DNA of 64,000 nt from Meconema thalassinum (lineage: Eukaryota; Arthropoda; Insecta; Orthoptera; Tettigoniidae), in contig OX336397.1 of the NCBI GenBank assembly GCA_946902985.2, forward strand, positions 154,931,890-154,995,889, written 5' to 3'. The notes below the pieces were generated by a model. The model did not search any database and was not told the origin of the DNA. It worked only from the letters and a program-made list of their open reading frames with translations. A program made the position numbers and the translations under genes. Position 1 is the stretch's first letter; each line of letters opens with the position of its first letter. Positions 44,143-55,084 of the stretch are shown piece by piece.

Positions 44143-45146
44143 GGAGTCTTCAGTCTTTTGACTGGTTTGATGCAGCTTTCCATGCCTCCTTGTCCTGAGC
44201 TAATCGTTTCATATCTACATAGCTACCACACCCTACTCCGAAGCAATCTGTTTAACATATTCTAACCTTGGTCTACTCCTACAGTTCTTGTCCTCAAACC
44301 TTCCTTCCATAACTAAGCTTGCTATTCTGGGCGTCTTTAGTACGTGTCCTACCAACCAATCTCTTCTCTTCATTAGCGGTCGCCAGAAACATCTCTCCTC
44401 CCCACTCGTCTTAATACCTCTTCGTTTGTAACCCTATCTATCCATCTGATCATCATTCTCCTGTATCACCACATTTCAAACGCTTCAATTCTCCTCTTTT
44501 CTGCTACACCAGTAGTCCAAGTTTCACTTCCATAGAGCGCCACGCACCAGACAAAGGCTTTCAAAAATGACTTCCTAATACCTAAATCTATATTCGATGT
44601 CAACAGATTCCTTTTTTGTAGAAATGCTTTCCTTGCCTGAGCAACCTACTTTTTAGATCCTCTTTGCTTCGTCCATCACTGGTTATTTTGCTTCCTAAGT
44701 AACAGAAGTCTCCTACTTCCGTCAGCTTTTCACCTGACAATTTGATGCCCATAGAGGTTTCTGATTTATTTCGGCTGCATTCCTGTACTATGAGTGTTAA
44801 GAATTGTTCAGCATGAAAAGTTCCATAAAAAAAAACGCGACAGCATATCTCTATCTTGAATACATCGCCCACTATAAGTGTTTTTACGTTTTCATTCCTT
44901 CAATTCAGTGGGAATTTAATTTACTAGCTTCGGAGCAGGTAGAGCTAGCGAGCCTATCGCCCCAGCTTAGACCACCATTAAACTGTCGAGTCGTGTCGAG
45001 TTAAGACATCAGAGAAGAGTATGTGTGTTTGGAGTTTCTCTGTTCACCTCGTATTTTCTGAATTGCGTCTTGGACCTGTCGTCCGTGCGTCTTTCACGCT
45101 GCGTAAACCGTTAAAGATACCGGGCGAAGCTGGGATGGGTTGCTAG
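43871..45146 (+). mobile_element. Helitron (non-autonomous) with a LINE insertion
   Basis: Starts TCTCTACATAGTATAAAACA after an A and ends GGTTGCTAG before a T, the canonical TC...CTRR Helitron pattern with insertion between A and T. A GC-rich short hairpin region (CCGGGCGAAGCTGGG) precedes the end. R3 lies inside. No Rep/helicase is encoded. Confidence 0.75.
44105..44815 (-). mobile_element. RTE-like LINE copy R3
   Basis: Minus-strand RT C-terminus (KLTEVGDFCYLGSKITSDGR near the right end) and a 3' tail with a long (GTT)n on the left. Frame broken by indels. Confidence 0.8.
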
Positions 45147-45196
45147 TATATTTTAATCACATGTATTTTTACATGTTAATTTTCACATGTCCCAGT

Positions 45197-45585
45197 AATA
45201 ATAATAATAATAATATCATATGGCCTCGGATGCCGGGTGGAAACTTTGTTAATTGACACCCAGAGGGCAGCTTGCATATCGAATTTCGTCGTTCCTTTGA
45301 ACGCTATGAAAGTCAAGGAGGTTAGATATCTAAGCTCCTTGATACTACAGCGCTTTCTAGTAGAGAATGGAGGAATTTTGTGTTGGCGGAAAATCCCGAG
45401 ATTAATTTTGCCATTGAACTCGGCCTACTGAAATCAAATGGGTTCTTTAACATGCCAACAACGTATGACATCCATGTCGTGATTTTTGTCGCCTTTCAAA
45501 AATCACTTACCACGGCCAGGGGCGAATCTGCAAGCTTGGGGTTGGTAGTCCGACACGTTAACCACTCACCCACCGTGGCAAGCTG
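45197..45585 (-). mobile_element. SINE family S1, copy c
   Basis: CATGTCCCAGT flanks both sides (45186-45196 and 45586-45596). Head on the right, (TAA)n tail on the left. Confidence 0.92.
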
Positions 45586-45654
45586 CATGTCCCAGTGAAA
45601 AGTTGTGATATCAATTCTCAATAAGGCAGCACAGTAAAAACGGCTTCAAAGCTC

Positions 45655-45773
45655 TCTTTATGAGACCCGATGCGCTGATCACGCGTCATCCCAATATCTG
45701 CAGGCCAAATGGCTGAGCAGCGGTTGCTTGGTAGGCCTAGGTTCTTCACGGGCTGTAGTGCCAGGGGTTATGT
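45655..45773. mobile_element. SINE S5 3' fragment
   Basis: Nearly identical to 57485-57590 (GATGCGCTGATCACGCGTCA, CCAATATCTGCAGGCCAAAT). Confidence 0.75.
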
Positions 45774-45785
45774 ACTCATTTAACA

Positions 45786-46942
45786 TGATGATTATGATGA
45801 TGATAATTGTTGTTTTAAGGAGCCTAACATCTGGGTTATCTGCCCCTAATGGTCTGGGTGATTGCGAAAATGACACTGAAATGGAAACCAGAACGAAAAT
45901 ACTCGCAAAAGGAATAGATTGAAAAATACGTACGAAATGCAATTGAAATTGAAAATACACAATGCAATTGATATTCAAAATGCTTACAAAATGCAATTAA
46001 TATTCAAAATGCTTACAAAATGCAATTGAAATTGAAAATACACAATGCAATTGATATTCAAAATGCTTACAAAATGCAATTGAAATTGAAAATACACAAT
46101 GCAATTGATATTCAAAATGCTTACAAAATGCAATTGAAATTGAAAATACACAATGCAATTGATATTCAAAATGCTTACAAAATGCAATTGAAATTGAAAA
46201 TGCTTACAAAATGTACGGTAGATTCAAACTAATAATTTGGATGGACAATACTTACAAAATGCAATTCAGATTGAAAAAAAAAACGTACAAAATGTAATTT
46301 AGATTCCAAATACCCACAAAATGCAATTGAGAATCAAAATACTTGCAAAATGTGCACCATACAAAAAGCAATTTAGATTGAAAATACTTGTAAAAAGCGG
46401 TTTAGGTTGAAAATACTTACAAAATGCAATTGAAATTCAAAATACTCACAAAAGTTCCACCCCCTATATTGAAAGATTTACTAAAAAGCAATTTAGATTG
46501 TCAATCCTTACAAAATGCAATTGAGGTTGAAAACACTCGCAAAATGCAATTTAGACCGAAAAGACTTACAAAATGCAACGTAGATTGAAAATACCTACAA
46601 AATGGAGTGTAGACGCAAAAAAATCGCTAAAGGGAATTTAGATACACGGGTAGCCAATTAACAAAAACAGTGCGGGAATCCTAAAGAGAAAGGGAATTAT
46701 AATGAAAAGAAAACAAGAGAGGTCTGACCCCCCGAAGAAGGAGGGATCAGGAAAGATGAGACAAGGGCCAATTAAGGCGGGAAAGTGAAAGACTCCCTAG
46801 GCCTCAGAGACCCTAATACCGTCGGGGTCGGAAAAGAACAAGAGAGAGAGGAGCCCGGCACGAGTAAGTGGAAGCAATGCCGGACACAGCTGGGGTCCCG
46901 TGGTCGCCAACCCACGTCCCATTAGATGTGAGACCCTGGGGA
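45786..46942 (-). mobile_element. VNTR-cored retroposon M, copy M2
   Basis: 1157 bp with flanks ACTCATTTAACA (45774-45785) and ACTCATTAAACA (46943-46954), an 11/12 duplication. On the minus strand: a head (about 320 bp, GGTTGGCGACCACGGGACCC), a tandem core (about 45900-46640), then GGCCGATAACCTAGATGTTA-like sequence and an (ATC)n tail. Confidence 0.82.
45955..46205. repeat. 54-bp higher-order repeat inside the M2 core
   Basis: Four or more near-identical copies of a 54-bp unit made of two diverged 27-29-bp subunits (TGCAATTGAAATTGAAAATA and TGCAATTGATATTCAAAATG). Because 54 is a multiple of three, spurious ORFs appear on both strands. Confidence 0.9.
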
Positions 46943-46965
46943 ACTCATTAAACAATAATAATAAT

Positions 46966-47249
46966 ATGGTATACTGGCTTTCACGGCCAGTGAATGAACT
47001 CAGCAATTCTTGTAGGTTTGTGCCGTGTCTTGTGTGGGGTTTCGCCTAGGACACCAAGCTGGCTCATCGGTGAGGGAGGTTATGGCTGCTTGAGATTTTA
47101 GTTCTCGCTGGTAAGAGGTGCAGGAAAGAGCACAGTTCGCCACTCCTGTGGGGTCCGGGCGGGGACACCAAGAGCCCGCTGATGAGCCATCTTGGTGTCC
47201 TAGGCGAAACCCCACACAAGACACGACACAAACCTAGAATAATTGCTGA
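46966..47249. mobile_element. foldback element F1
   Basis: Arms of about 75 bp pair: CTCAGCAATTCTTGTAGG, then TGTCTTGTGTGGGGTTTCGC and CCTAGGACACCAAG on the left, with the same blocks inverted at the right end. It lies directly beside M2. Confidence 0.8.
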
Positions 47250-47257
47250 GTAATACT

Positions 47258-47457
47258 AATAATGTTATTGGATTTACATCCCTTTTAACTATTACTGTTT
47301 TTAGAGACGCCCGGGTGCCGGAATTTTGCCCTGAAGGGTATCTCTAACTGACACGAGACACCCTCGCATTTACGCACCTTCAAATGCCAACTGACTGCAC
47401 CAGGATACGATCCTGGAACCTTGGGCACAGAACGTTATCGCTGAGCCACGCAGCCAG
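47258..47457 (-). mobile_element. SINE family S2, copy c
   Basis: Minus-strand S2 with a shortened body. The tRNA-like head is at the right (GCTGAGCCACGCAGCCAG in plus). Confidence 0.8.
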
Positions 47458-47593
47458 CAAACACTAATGGACATCAGGGCGACCACAAAGCTTTCTTTCC
47501 AGAGAAAGTGAATGAGAATTATCGTATGCAAGAAAGGGAACAACTTTCTACAACTCGCAGCGTCAATCGCAAATAAAATATTCTTACAAGAAA

Positions 47594-48062
47594 GCGGCTT
47601 CGGTGGCGTAGTTGGTAGCATACTGCCGAAGATCGTGGGTTCAAACCCGACCGAAGTCGTCGGATTTTTTTAGAGCGTTAAAATCCCTAAGTATGCCTTC
47701 CTTCGGAGGGGAAGTAAAGCTGGCAGTCCCATGTCATAGATTTATGGCATGGAAAAGAAACCTTCCAATAACTACAACTGTGTGAAGCTAAATGTGTAGG
47801 TTAGATTTGATTTATGCTCTATTAAGTTCCAACGTGCGTCGCCAGGTGCAGGTTGCGGTAGCATCTAGTATCCAAGTTTATGGCTAGGAGTCGTTGACGG
47901 TAGCATTTGGTATCAAAAGTAGGTACTACTTTAAATTGATCGTCTGCAGTCCTTACCTGAATTGCATCGACTATAACTCACACTAATACAGCCATCACAA
48001 TTAACACCGGTTATCAGACAGATTCTACACACACCAAAATACACAAGGCTACACGACCGCTT
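47594..48062 (+). mobile_element. SINE family S3, copy g
   Basis: The head lacks about 15 bp of its middle. The body is complete to the CACACCAAAATACACAAGGC region, but the terminal tail is replaced. Confidence 0.8.
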
Positions 48063-48929
48063 TGTGACGGGCCGGGGATATCGTGATTATCAGCCCCGTG
48101 TACTTGTGTGTGTTGGAATTGTATGATAACCTGTGTTTCTGTGTTGGCCGGAGTAGCATAACTGTGATTATTAAGGTCAGGGATTAGGTTATGACTTGGG
48201 TATTATAAGGTACCATCACAGCATTTTCCTGGAAGGAATGAGGAAAACCACACTCAGAATTGCAGCCATGGTGAGCTGTCCGCCCACCATCCCCTTTTTA
48301 GATCAAGACTTATCAAAGTTTAATGTTTTTCACATACATGAGATTAATAGATAGTCAACACTGAATCCAAGTGTATTTATTAATCTCATTAGGGAATAAC
48401 CCATCACAATAGTGTTGACAGACTCAAAAACATTAAACTTCCTTTACTAAGGAACAACTGAAAATGGCTTTAGACACCCTAATCACGACTTGTCGGCCAT
48501 TATCCGCGTGCTACTCATCAATACTATTTATACAGACCAATCGTTTTGCCAATTAATGCGGTGTCCACTTGATTACAAGGTGCATTTTGTATCCAAGATG
48601 TTGGTAAGAGTAATGTGTGCATCAGTAACAGTTGAAGAGACCTCATGCGCCTGACAAACATGGCAATAATTATCGTTGAAGGAGCAAGAAACATATGCAA
48701 GTGCAGCTCTCCACTACAATACACACTAACATCGGACAAGTTCAGCACACACCCAACAACTCGGAGCTCATGTACAAAGCCTCCCAAAATGAATTACGGT
48801 ACCAACAACCAAACATTGATCATAAGTGTAAAGTTCATACTGTTGGATTCTTGCAGATATCTGTGCTACACGAGGAAGACATCTCATTACATTTCAAGGC
48901 TACCTATAATAGCTTTTCACTGCGGACAT
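48063..48929. other. unassigned DNA
   Basis: No supported gene. Confidence 0.35.
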
Positions 48930-48940
48930 ATTGAGGAGTT

Positions 48941-49425
48941 GGTTGGTTGGTTCCTCAGTTTAGGGGCTGTGACAACGTGGTCATGTAGCCCCATGTACTT
49001 TGGGTGTGTGTAGAATCCGTCTGATAACCGGTGTTAATTGTGATGGCTGTATTAGTGTGTGTTATCTGCTTTTAATTCAAGTAAGGACTGTAGACATTCT
49101 ATTTTCAAGTAGTTCCAACTTTTGCTACCAAACACCACCGTCAACGACCAACTAGTTCTTCACTTTGTTACTAGATGCCACCGCAGTCGGCTCCTGGCGA
49201 CGAACTTTGGAGCCTAAGAGCGTTACTCAAAGATAACCTGCAATTTAGCTTCACACGGGTGTAATTAGTGGAAGGTTCTTATCATGCCATAAATCTATGA
49301 CATGGGACCGCCGGATTTACTTCCCCTCCGAAGGAAGACATACTGAGGGATATTTAACGCTCTTAAAAATCCGACAACTTCGGCCGGGTTTGAACCTCGG
49401 GCATAGAAGCCACCGAAGCCGCCGC
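48941..49425 (-). mobile_element. SINE family S3, copy h
   Basis: ATTGAGGAGTT flanks both sides (48930-48940 and 49426-49436). A few bases of the tRNA-like head are lost. Confidence 0.92.
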
Positions 49426-49436
49426 ATTGAGGAGTT

Positions 49437-49914
49437 TCTAGCGAATTATGAAGACACAGTCGACTCGATCCGTCGCTCTGCTCCTTTCTATACACAGCCT
49501 TGACAATCGCTATCAGACCGTTGCCTAAGTTATTATACAAGGCCGGCGCGGCACATTGCGGGCTCAGATGAAGGCAAAGCTGAGAAGAGAGGGTAGGATT
49601 CCCATCTCAACCACTTCTGTTCCAGGTAAATGGCGATTAGGTACGACCAGGGCCACCGAGAAGATTTAAGGGCCCCTACGCATTTTGTTTTCTCAGACCC
49701 CTCTTCAAATACTTTTTATTATTACTACGCGGCCAGGAAGTCCATGCAAAATCATATTTTTCCATACTTATGCATATTTGGGTTATTTTGGCACAATGCA
49801 TCAATTTTTTCTCCTTTTCCTGTTAAAGTGCATATCTCTGCTTGAGAAGGGCGTATATTCTAATTTCCTGTTGTTTTGAAGCGCCTTACGTTACTTCATG
49901 TTCTGTAAGTCATA
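49437..49914. other. unassigned DNA
   Basis: No supported feature. Confidence 0.35.
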
Positions 49915-49916
49915 TA

Positions 49917-50531
49917 CAGGGTCTTTATTTTTGCTTGGCAAGGAAATTCCGCTCGACCTTCACCGGCTGTTACAGGTTGGCGCGCGCGGTCTCCGGCCTT
50001 ATTCCCACGGTCTTGCTGCTGTAGACGTGTGAGCTACGAGCTAATTGGGTATATCGTATTGTATAGTGTTTTATTGTGATTGTATATAGTGCTGCAATGC
50101 CTTATGTGAAATATTCGTTACGTGAACGTTTATATCTGCACAATACGTACACAAAGTGCAGGAAATCGTGCGTTAGAACAAGGCAAAAGTTTCGAGTGAA
50201 ATTTCCAGCGAGACCCATTCCTATAAATCGGTCAGTAAAACAACTGGCGAAGAGATTCAAACGTACAGATTCAGTAAACAATAAAAAAAGACGTTGTCAT
50301 TTCCCTACTGAGCTAAATTAGCCGGAGTGATCGGAAACTTCATAAAGAGATGCCAATTATGTTTGGCAGCGGATGGGGAACATTTTCAGCATCAACTGTA
50401 AACATTGTGAGTAAAAATGCATGATACTGATTTTAAGCACGGTATTCTTCCGAACATACGCCGGGAACTGAGCCGTCACTGGCGGAGCGCGTGAGCAAGA
50501 ATGTCCTTGCCAAGCAAATATAAAGACCCTG
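49917..50531 (+). mobile_element. CAGGGTC-ended DNA transposon with HTH only, copy 2
   Basis: 615 bp between TA duplications (49915-49916 and 50532-50533). The inverted ends read CAGGGTCTTTATTTTTGCTT on the left and CAGGGTCTTTATATTTGCTT on the complement of the right. The internal sequence differs from the copy at 39245. Confidence 0.85.
50096..50323 (+). CDS. DUF4817-like HTH, 75-codon open frame
   Basis: Starts MPYVKYSLRERLYLHNTY and continues through a basic stretch to VKQLAKRFKRTDSVNNKKRR and a stop. The layout (R/K-rich helix, FPxRPIP-like turn, second helix, TGSV-like motif here TDSV) is that of DUF4817 transposase N-termini. No catalytic domain follows within the element. It may be a DNA-binding-only remnant; expression is unknown. 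Confidence 0.65.
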
Positions 50532-50533
50532 TA

Positions 50534-51227
50534 TTTCGATGACTCGGAGAGTCAATCACAGATTAATACTAAAATTATTTTAACACCTTGTACGTTTCAG
50601 TCATTTTTGCAAGTTCATATGAATTATTTTTATTCAGCACTTAGGCCTACTATGCAAATATTGTAAAATTAATTTCCTTAAAAAAATTAAATGGCTATTA
50701 AAATTGTGTATCAGGTACACTTAAAAATTAACATAATAAAATAATTATTGATCGTCAACACCGCTTGAAGTTCCATAAAATAACCCTTATTCTGCAAAAC
50801 CTCGGCCAGGTTATGAGTTATAGACAACAACACAAACGTAGCTACAATAATCTGAAACTAACGTTCACCACTCATCGCTTACGGGCCCCTATGAATTTAA
50901 CCCCCCCTCCTTTCGGCGGCCATTGGTACGACTGCTTCATTCCAGTCCGACCCTTAATTACCAATACACATACTGTACTATACTACAGACAAGCAACAAC
51001 AAGAACAACATTAGAGACATTGTCGTAAAAGGAAACCCGTGACACGACAGGTGCTTTCAGAAAGTGAATCAGCTGCAGATAGCCGTGACCGTGTTTACTA
51101 TCTCTCTCCAATGGTCGGAACGCTTCCACGAACTTTCTCAGCGATACCAGGAGAAACAAGGTCTCCAGATTGTGTGTGGGGGCCAGAAAGAATCAATCTA
51201 AACTTACAGTATTAAATTTATTTGAAA
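50534..51227. other. unassigned AT-rich DNA
   Basis: No supported feature. Confidence 0.35.
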
Positions 51228-51313
51228 CTAGCAACCCACCCTGGCTTCGCCCGGTATCTTAAAAGGTTTACCCAGCGCAAACTTAAAAGGCGCACAGACG
51301 GCAGGTTCCAGAC
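51228..51313 (-). mobile_element. Helitron 3' end fragment
   Basis: The complement ends TTGCTAG, preceded by CCGGGCGAAGCCAGGG, matching the 3' end of the Helitron at 45100-45146. The remainder is cut by F2. Confidence 0.7.
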
Positions 51314-51910
51314 GCAATTCAGAAAGATGGTATATTGGCTTTCCCGGCCAGTGAATTAATACTCGGCAATATACCAACTTTTTCATAGGGAGGTTATGGC
51401 TGCTTGAGCTTTAAGTTCTCGCAGTAAAAAGGCGCAGGTGCGCTTTATATATGATGATGATAATTGTTTTAAGGGGCCTGACATCTAGGTTATCGGCCCC
51501 GAATGGTCTGGGTAAAAGCGAAAATGTCAAAAAAGTGGAAACCAGAACGAAAATTAAATGAGAAGGAAAATACGTACAAAAAGGAACTCAGATTGAAACA
51601 ACTTACAAAATGGAGAGCGGTAATACTTACAAACGGGAATTTAGAACGAAAATACTCACAAAGGAAGAGATTGAAAAACAAGATGTTCAGTAAAGAACAT
51701 ATAGCCTACTTTCTCCTAAATGTATGAGTATAGTTATAACTCGTTTTTATTATCAAAGAGTATAATAGAACTATTCTTTGTTGAAGACCTTAGAAACGAT
51801 TTACCTCTACCAAACGCCACAACCTAGATAAAAACTGCTACCATCATTGAAGAAAGAAAGATAAGAAGTATCTAAAGAATGTTATGGATCTGGAGACATA
51901 ATCGACCGGA

Positions 51911-52153
51911 CTGGCGGCGTGGCTCAGCGGTAACGTTCTCGCTTGCTGGACCGTATGTTTCAGGTTCGTATCCTGGCGCAGTCAGCTGGCATTTGAGGGT
52001 GCACAAATGCGAGGGAGCCGTGTTAGTAGATTTACTGGCACGTTAAAGATCCCCTTCGGGACAAAATTCTGGCACCCCGGCGTCTCTAAAAGCAACAGTA
52101 GTTAAAAGGGACGTAAAACCAATAACATTATTATTATTATTATTATTATTATT
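51911..52153 (+). mobile_element. SINE family S2, copy a
   Basis: The flanks ACATAATCGACCGGA (51896-51910) and ACATAATCGGCCTGA (52154-52168) match at 13 of 15. The tRNA-like head CTGGCGGCGTGGCTCAGCGG has B box GGTTCGTATCC. (ATT)n tail. Confidence 0.92.
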
Positions 52154-52817
52154 ACATAATCGGCCTGACGCGGGCAACATCCAACTTTGAGTTGAGGCAT
52201 GTCTTTACACGTCTGGCTGCGTATGACTTTCACAACCCTAATTGAATTAACAAATCTTTCCATGACCCTACAGAGACGTGTGTATACCAACTATGTGGAT
52301 ATTTTCGATTGCTATTTGGCTGAAATAGAAGTATTAATTAATATCCTGAACTAGCACCAACGATAGAGTTCAGATACTATGTGAAATCGTTTTGTTCTTT
52401 ACTTCAATTAACATTTTCAAATAACGCACAATAGGCTGTTACAAACCCTTTAAAATAGAAAGTAAAAATGTATCGTAGTATCATCTTGTCATTCTTCAAA
52501 TTCGATGCGCATAGAATGCAAATGGTATAGTAATCAATGGAGCCCCACGTAGACTAGTCGTGATATCTAGTGGTGAAATATCTAACAATATAATCCTAAC
52601 AGAGCGAGTGCATTCTAGCGGCCAGAAGAAGAAACTTTTCAATAAAATCTGGTCGGCGTGCAGTTACCTTTTTGGCAGCTAGATGTCTCGAGTAAATCTG
52701 CTGGCGAATTATGTTTTAATTAAATATATATTTTACACCATAATATGCACAATATAACGCTTAATTTTAAAACATCTGAGTCATTACAAAACAATAAACA
52801 TATAAAATTGCAAGCAA

Positions 52818-52892
52818 AAAAACTAGCTCTGATCGGGTTTGAACCATAGGCATTTGAGGGATAGGCTAACGCTCTACCACTGAGCTAATTGT
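52818..52892 (-). other. tRNA-like sequence (degenerate)
   Basis: The minus strand has an A-box-like TTAGCTCAGTGGTAGAGC and a B-box-like GGTTCAAACCC about 40 bp apart. The acceptor and T arms do not pair well, so it is more likely a tRNA-derived relic than a working tRNA. Confidence 0.4.
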
Positions 52893-54789
52893 GTCAACGA
52901 ATATCGTTCTATATAAAATGACTTACATAGAACTTGTTAGCAAATAGTGATTTATACTAAACGATTTCATCACTGGAGTATATTATTTATGTATAAAGCA
53001 TTTCATACAAAGTTTATTTATTTTATATCAGTACGCTATATTGCATGCAATACTCAAATTAGTGAAATATAAGTCAGGCACAAGATATCCGCTGCCATCT
53101 TGTCTTATTACTAAATCAGCTCAGCTTTTTAAAATCACGTCTGCACTATAGTATTACAAAATAAACTTTTAATTTCGAACGTGCCTCTTCCTTTAGAACA
53201 GTTAAAACGATTCTCGGCTCGATAATCGGAACTGGTGGGTCCCATGATATGGATTATAAAGTTTGCATAATTCGCACGGCCGCCATCCTGAAATGGTATG
53301 GCGGACGACCTTGTAGTTTGGTCACAAGACGCATCCTATACGAAGGTATGTTGTTACCAAATTTGGTAGAGATCGGATGATTTGGTTAGTCGTTATTTGA
53401 TTTTACGTTTTGAACGTTTGAGTGGCCACCATTCAGTTTTAGTAAAGATGGCGGCGATATAAAACATGACACTGAGGTGTCCTTTGCTAGTGCTACCTTT
53501 GTACCAAATTTCGTTCAATTCGCATTCACCGTGTTCGAATTGATAGGGGGGGGACAGACATTCAGAGTACACACACTCACACACACACACACACAGACAG
53601 ACACACTTTTTTCGCCCTGTGTTGATCTCATAAGTCTACTTTCAATTTTTGCAAAAATCGAAAGTAGGCTAATACGCACAAAATTAATGTTAAGTTCAAA
53701 ATACGAACAAGATGCAATGTACAGCCGAAATAGTCTTCTTACAAAATGCAAGTGAAATTCAAAATACTTACAAAATGCAAATGAGATTGAAAATACGTAC
53801 AAAATGCAAATGAGATTGAAAATGCTTACAAAATGCAATTAAAATTGAAAATGCTTACAAAATGCCCGGCAGTTTCAAACTACTTATTTGGATAGACAAT
53901 GCTTACAAAATGCAATTTAGATGGAAAATACTTGCAAAAAGCGGATTAGGTTGAAAATACAAAATGCAATTGAAATTCAAAATACTCACAAAAGTCCCGG
54001 GCAGGATATTGAAAGACTTACTAAAAAGCAATTTAGATTGTCAATCCTTACAAAATGCAATTGAGGCTGAAAACACTCGCAAAATGCAATTTAGATCGAA
54101 ACAACATCAAAAATGCAACGTAGATGGAAAATACCTACAAAATGATGTTCATCCAAAAGAAAGCTAGGGAATTTAGATATACGGGGGGCCAATTAACAAA
54201 AACAGTGCGGGAAACTGAAAGAGAAAATGAAATTTAATTAAAAGAAAACAAGAGGTCTGGCCCCTCGAAGAAGGAAGGATCAGGAAAGATGAGACCAGGG
54301 CCAATTAAGATTCCCTAGGCCTCCGATAACCTAATACCGTCGGGGTCGGAAGAGAACAAGAGTTGACCAAGGGAGGTCGACAGGAAAGAATATGGAGAGG
54401 AGCCCGGCACAAGTAAGTGGAAGCAATGCCGGACTCAGCTGGGGTCCCGTGGTCGCCAACCCACGTCCCACTAGATTTGAGCCTCTGGGGGGGGGGGGGG
54501 GGGGCGCTTTATATAAAGGGAGGTGGCGCGCAGTTCGTTACTCCTGTGGGGCTCCGGGCGGGGACAACAAGAGCCCACTGATGAGCCAGCTTGATGTTCT
54601 AGGTGAAACTCAAGACACGGCACAAACCTAGAAGAATTGCTGACTAGCAATTCAGAAAAACTAAAGGAGGAAGTAGGAGACTACTTAGGAAACAAAATAG
54701 TTATTTATTTAGCGTATGGCAACTGAAGAGCAACCAATATACAATACGTAGTTCAGAAATTGTATAAAAATAGAAATACTAAATCTACA

Positions 54790-54950
54790 AGTTAATATCT
54801 AAGTTTTCAATCCCCTGAAGGGCTGCAGCCGTCACTTCAAAGAAATCTTCTGGACTTCCAGAATAAGCTCGTCTGCTGCAGCGTGTTACAACGTGTTTGA
54901 TGGTCTGGTGTTTACTGCCACAGTCACATTGGGAAGATGCCGCCAATCAA
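54790..54950 (-). pseudogene. LINE C-terminal Cys-motif remnant
   Basis: The minus strand reads CDCGSKHQTIKHVVTRC and then ends with GIENLDINL and a stop. The CxCG...H....C pattern marks the C-terminus of jockey/CR1-like LINE ORF2 proteins. Confidence 0.6.
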
Positions 54951-55084
54951 ATATCTTTGTAAAACATGTAAATAAGATACTGAGCCAGTGAAACATGTGA
55001 TATGTATGTGGGGTTTACCCTTTTCACTAGGCCTTCCACACTTCTGTTTGATTTATGGTAAATAAATAATAATAATAATATTTT

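Larger units (their letters stand above)
51678..53671 (-). mobile_element. Helentron-like element, copy H4
   Basis: The 3' end is at the left (complement TGTTCTTTACTGAACATCTTG) and the 5' end at the right (complement TAGCCTACTTTCGATTTTTG). A microsatellite lies near 53570-53605. Removing it restores an M-array unit reading GATTGAAAAATACGCACAAA. A SINE S2 lies inside. Confidence 0.72.
51452..54503 (-). mobile_element. VNTR-cored retroposon M, copy M3, split by H4
   Basis: GCGCTTTATATA lies on both sides (51440-51451 and 54504-54515). The tail is at the left (ATCATC and TTAAGGGGCCTGACATC reversed), the 29-bp array at 51560-51677 and 53672-54170, and the head on the right with a G-run at the end. 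Without H4 it is about 1.06 kb. Confidence 0.82.
51326..54646. mobile_element. foldback element F2, split by M3
   Basis: GCAATTCAGAAA flanks both sides (51314-51325 and 54647-54658). The left part (51326-51451) and right part (54504-54646) together resemble F1, including GGTTATGGCTGCTTGAG and the TGATGAGCCAGCTTG blocks. Confidence 0.78.

Noticed and set aside
44011..44265. 84-codon ORF with a valine run
   Set aside because: Produced by the (GTT)n tail of LINE R3.
45984..46232. ORFs of repeated 18-residue units on both strands of the M2 array
   Set aside because: The 54-bp period is a multiple of three, so open frames on both strands are automatic. No other coding evidence.
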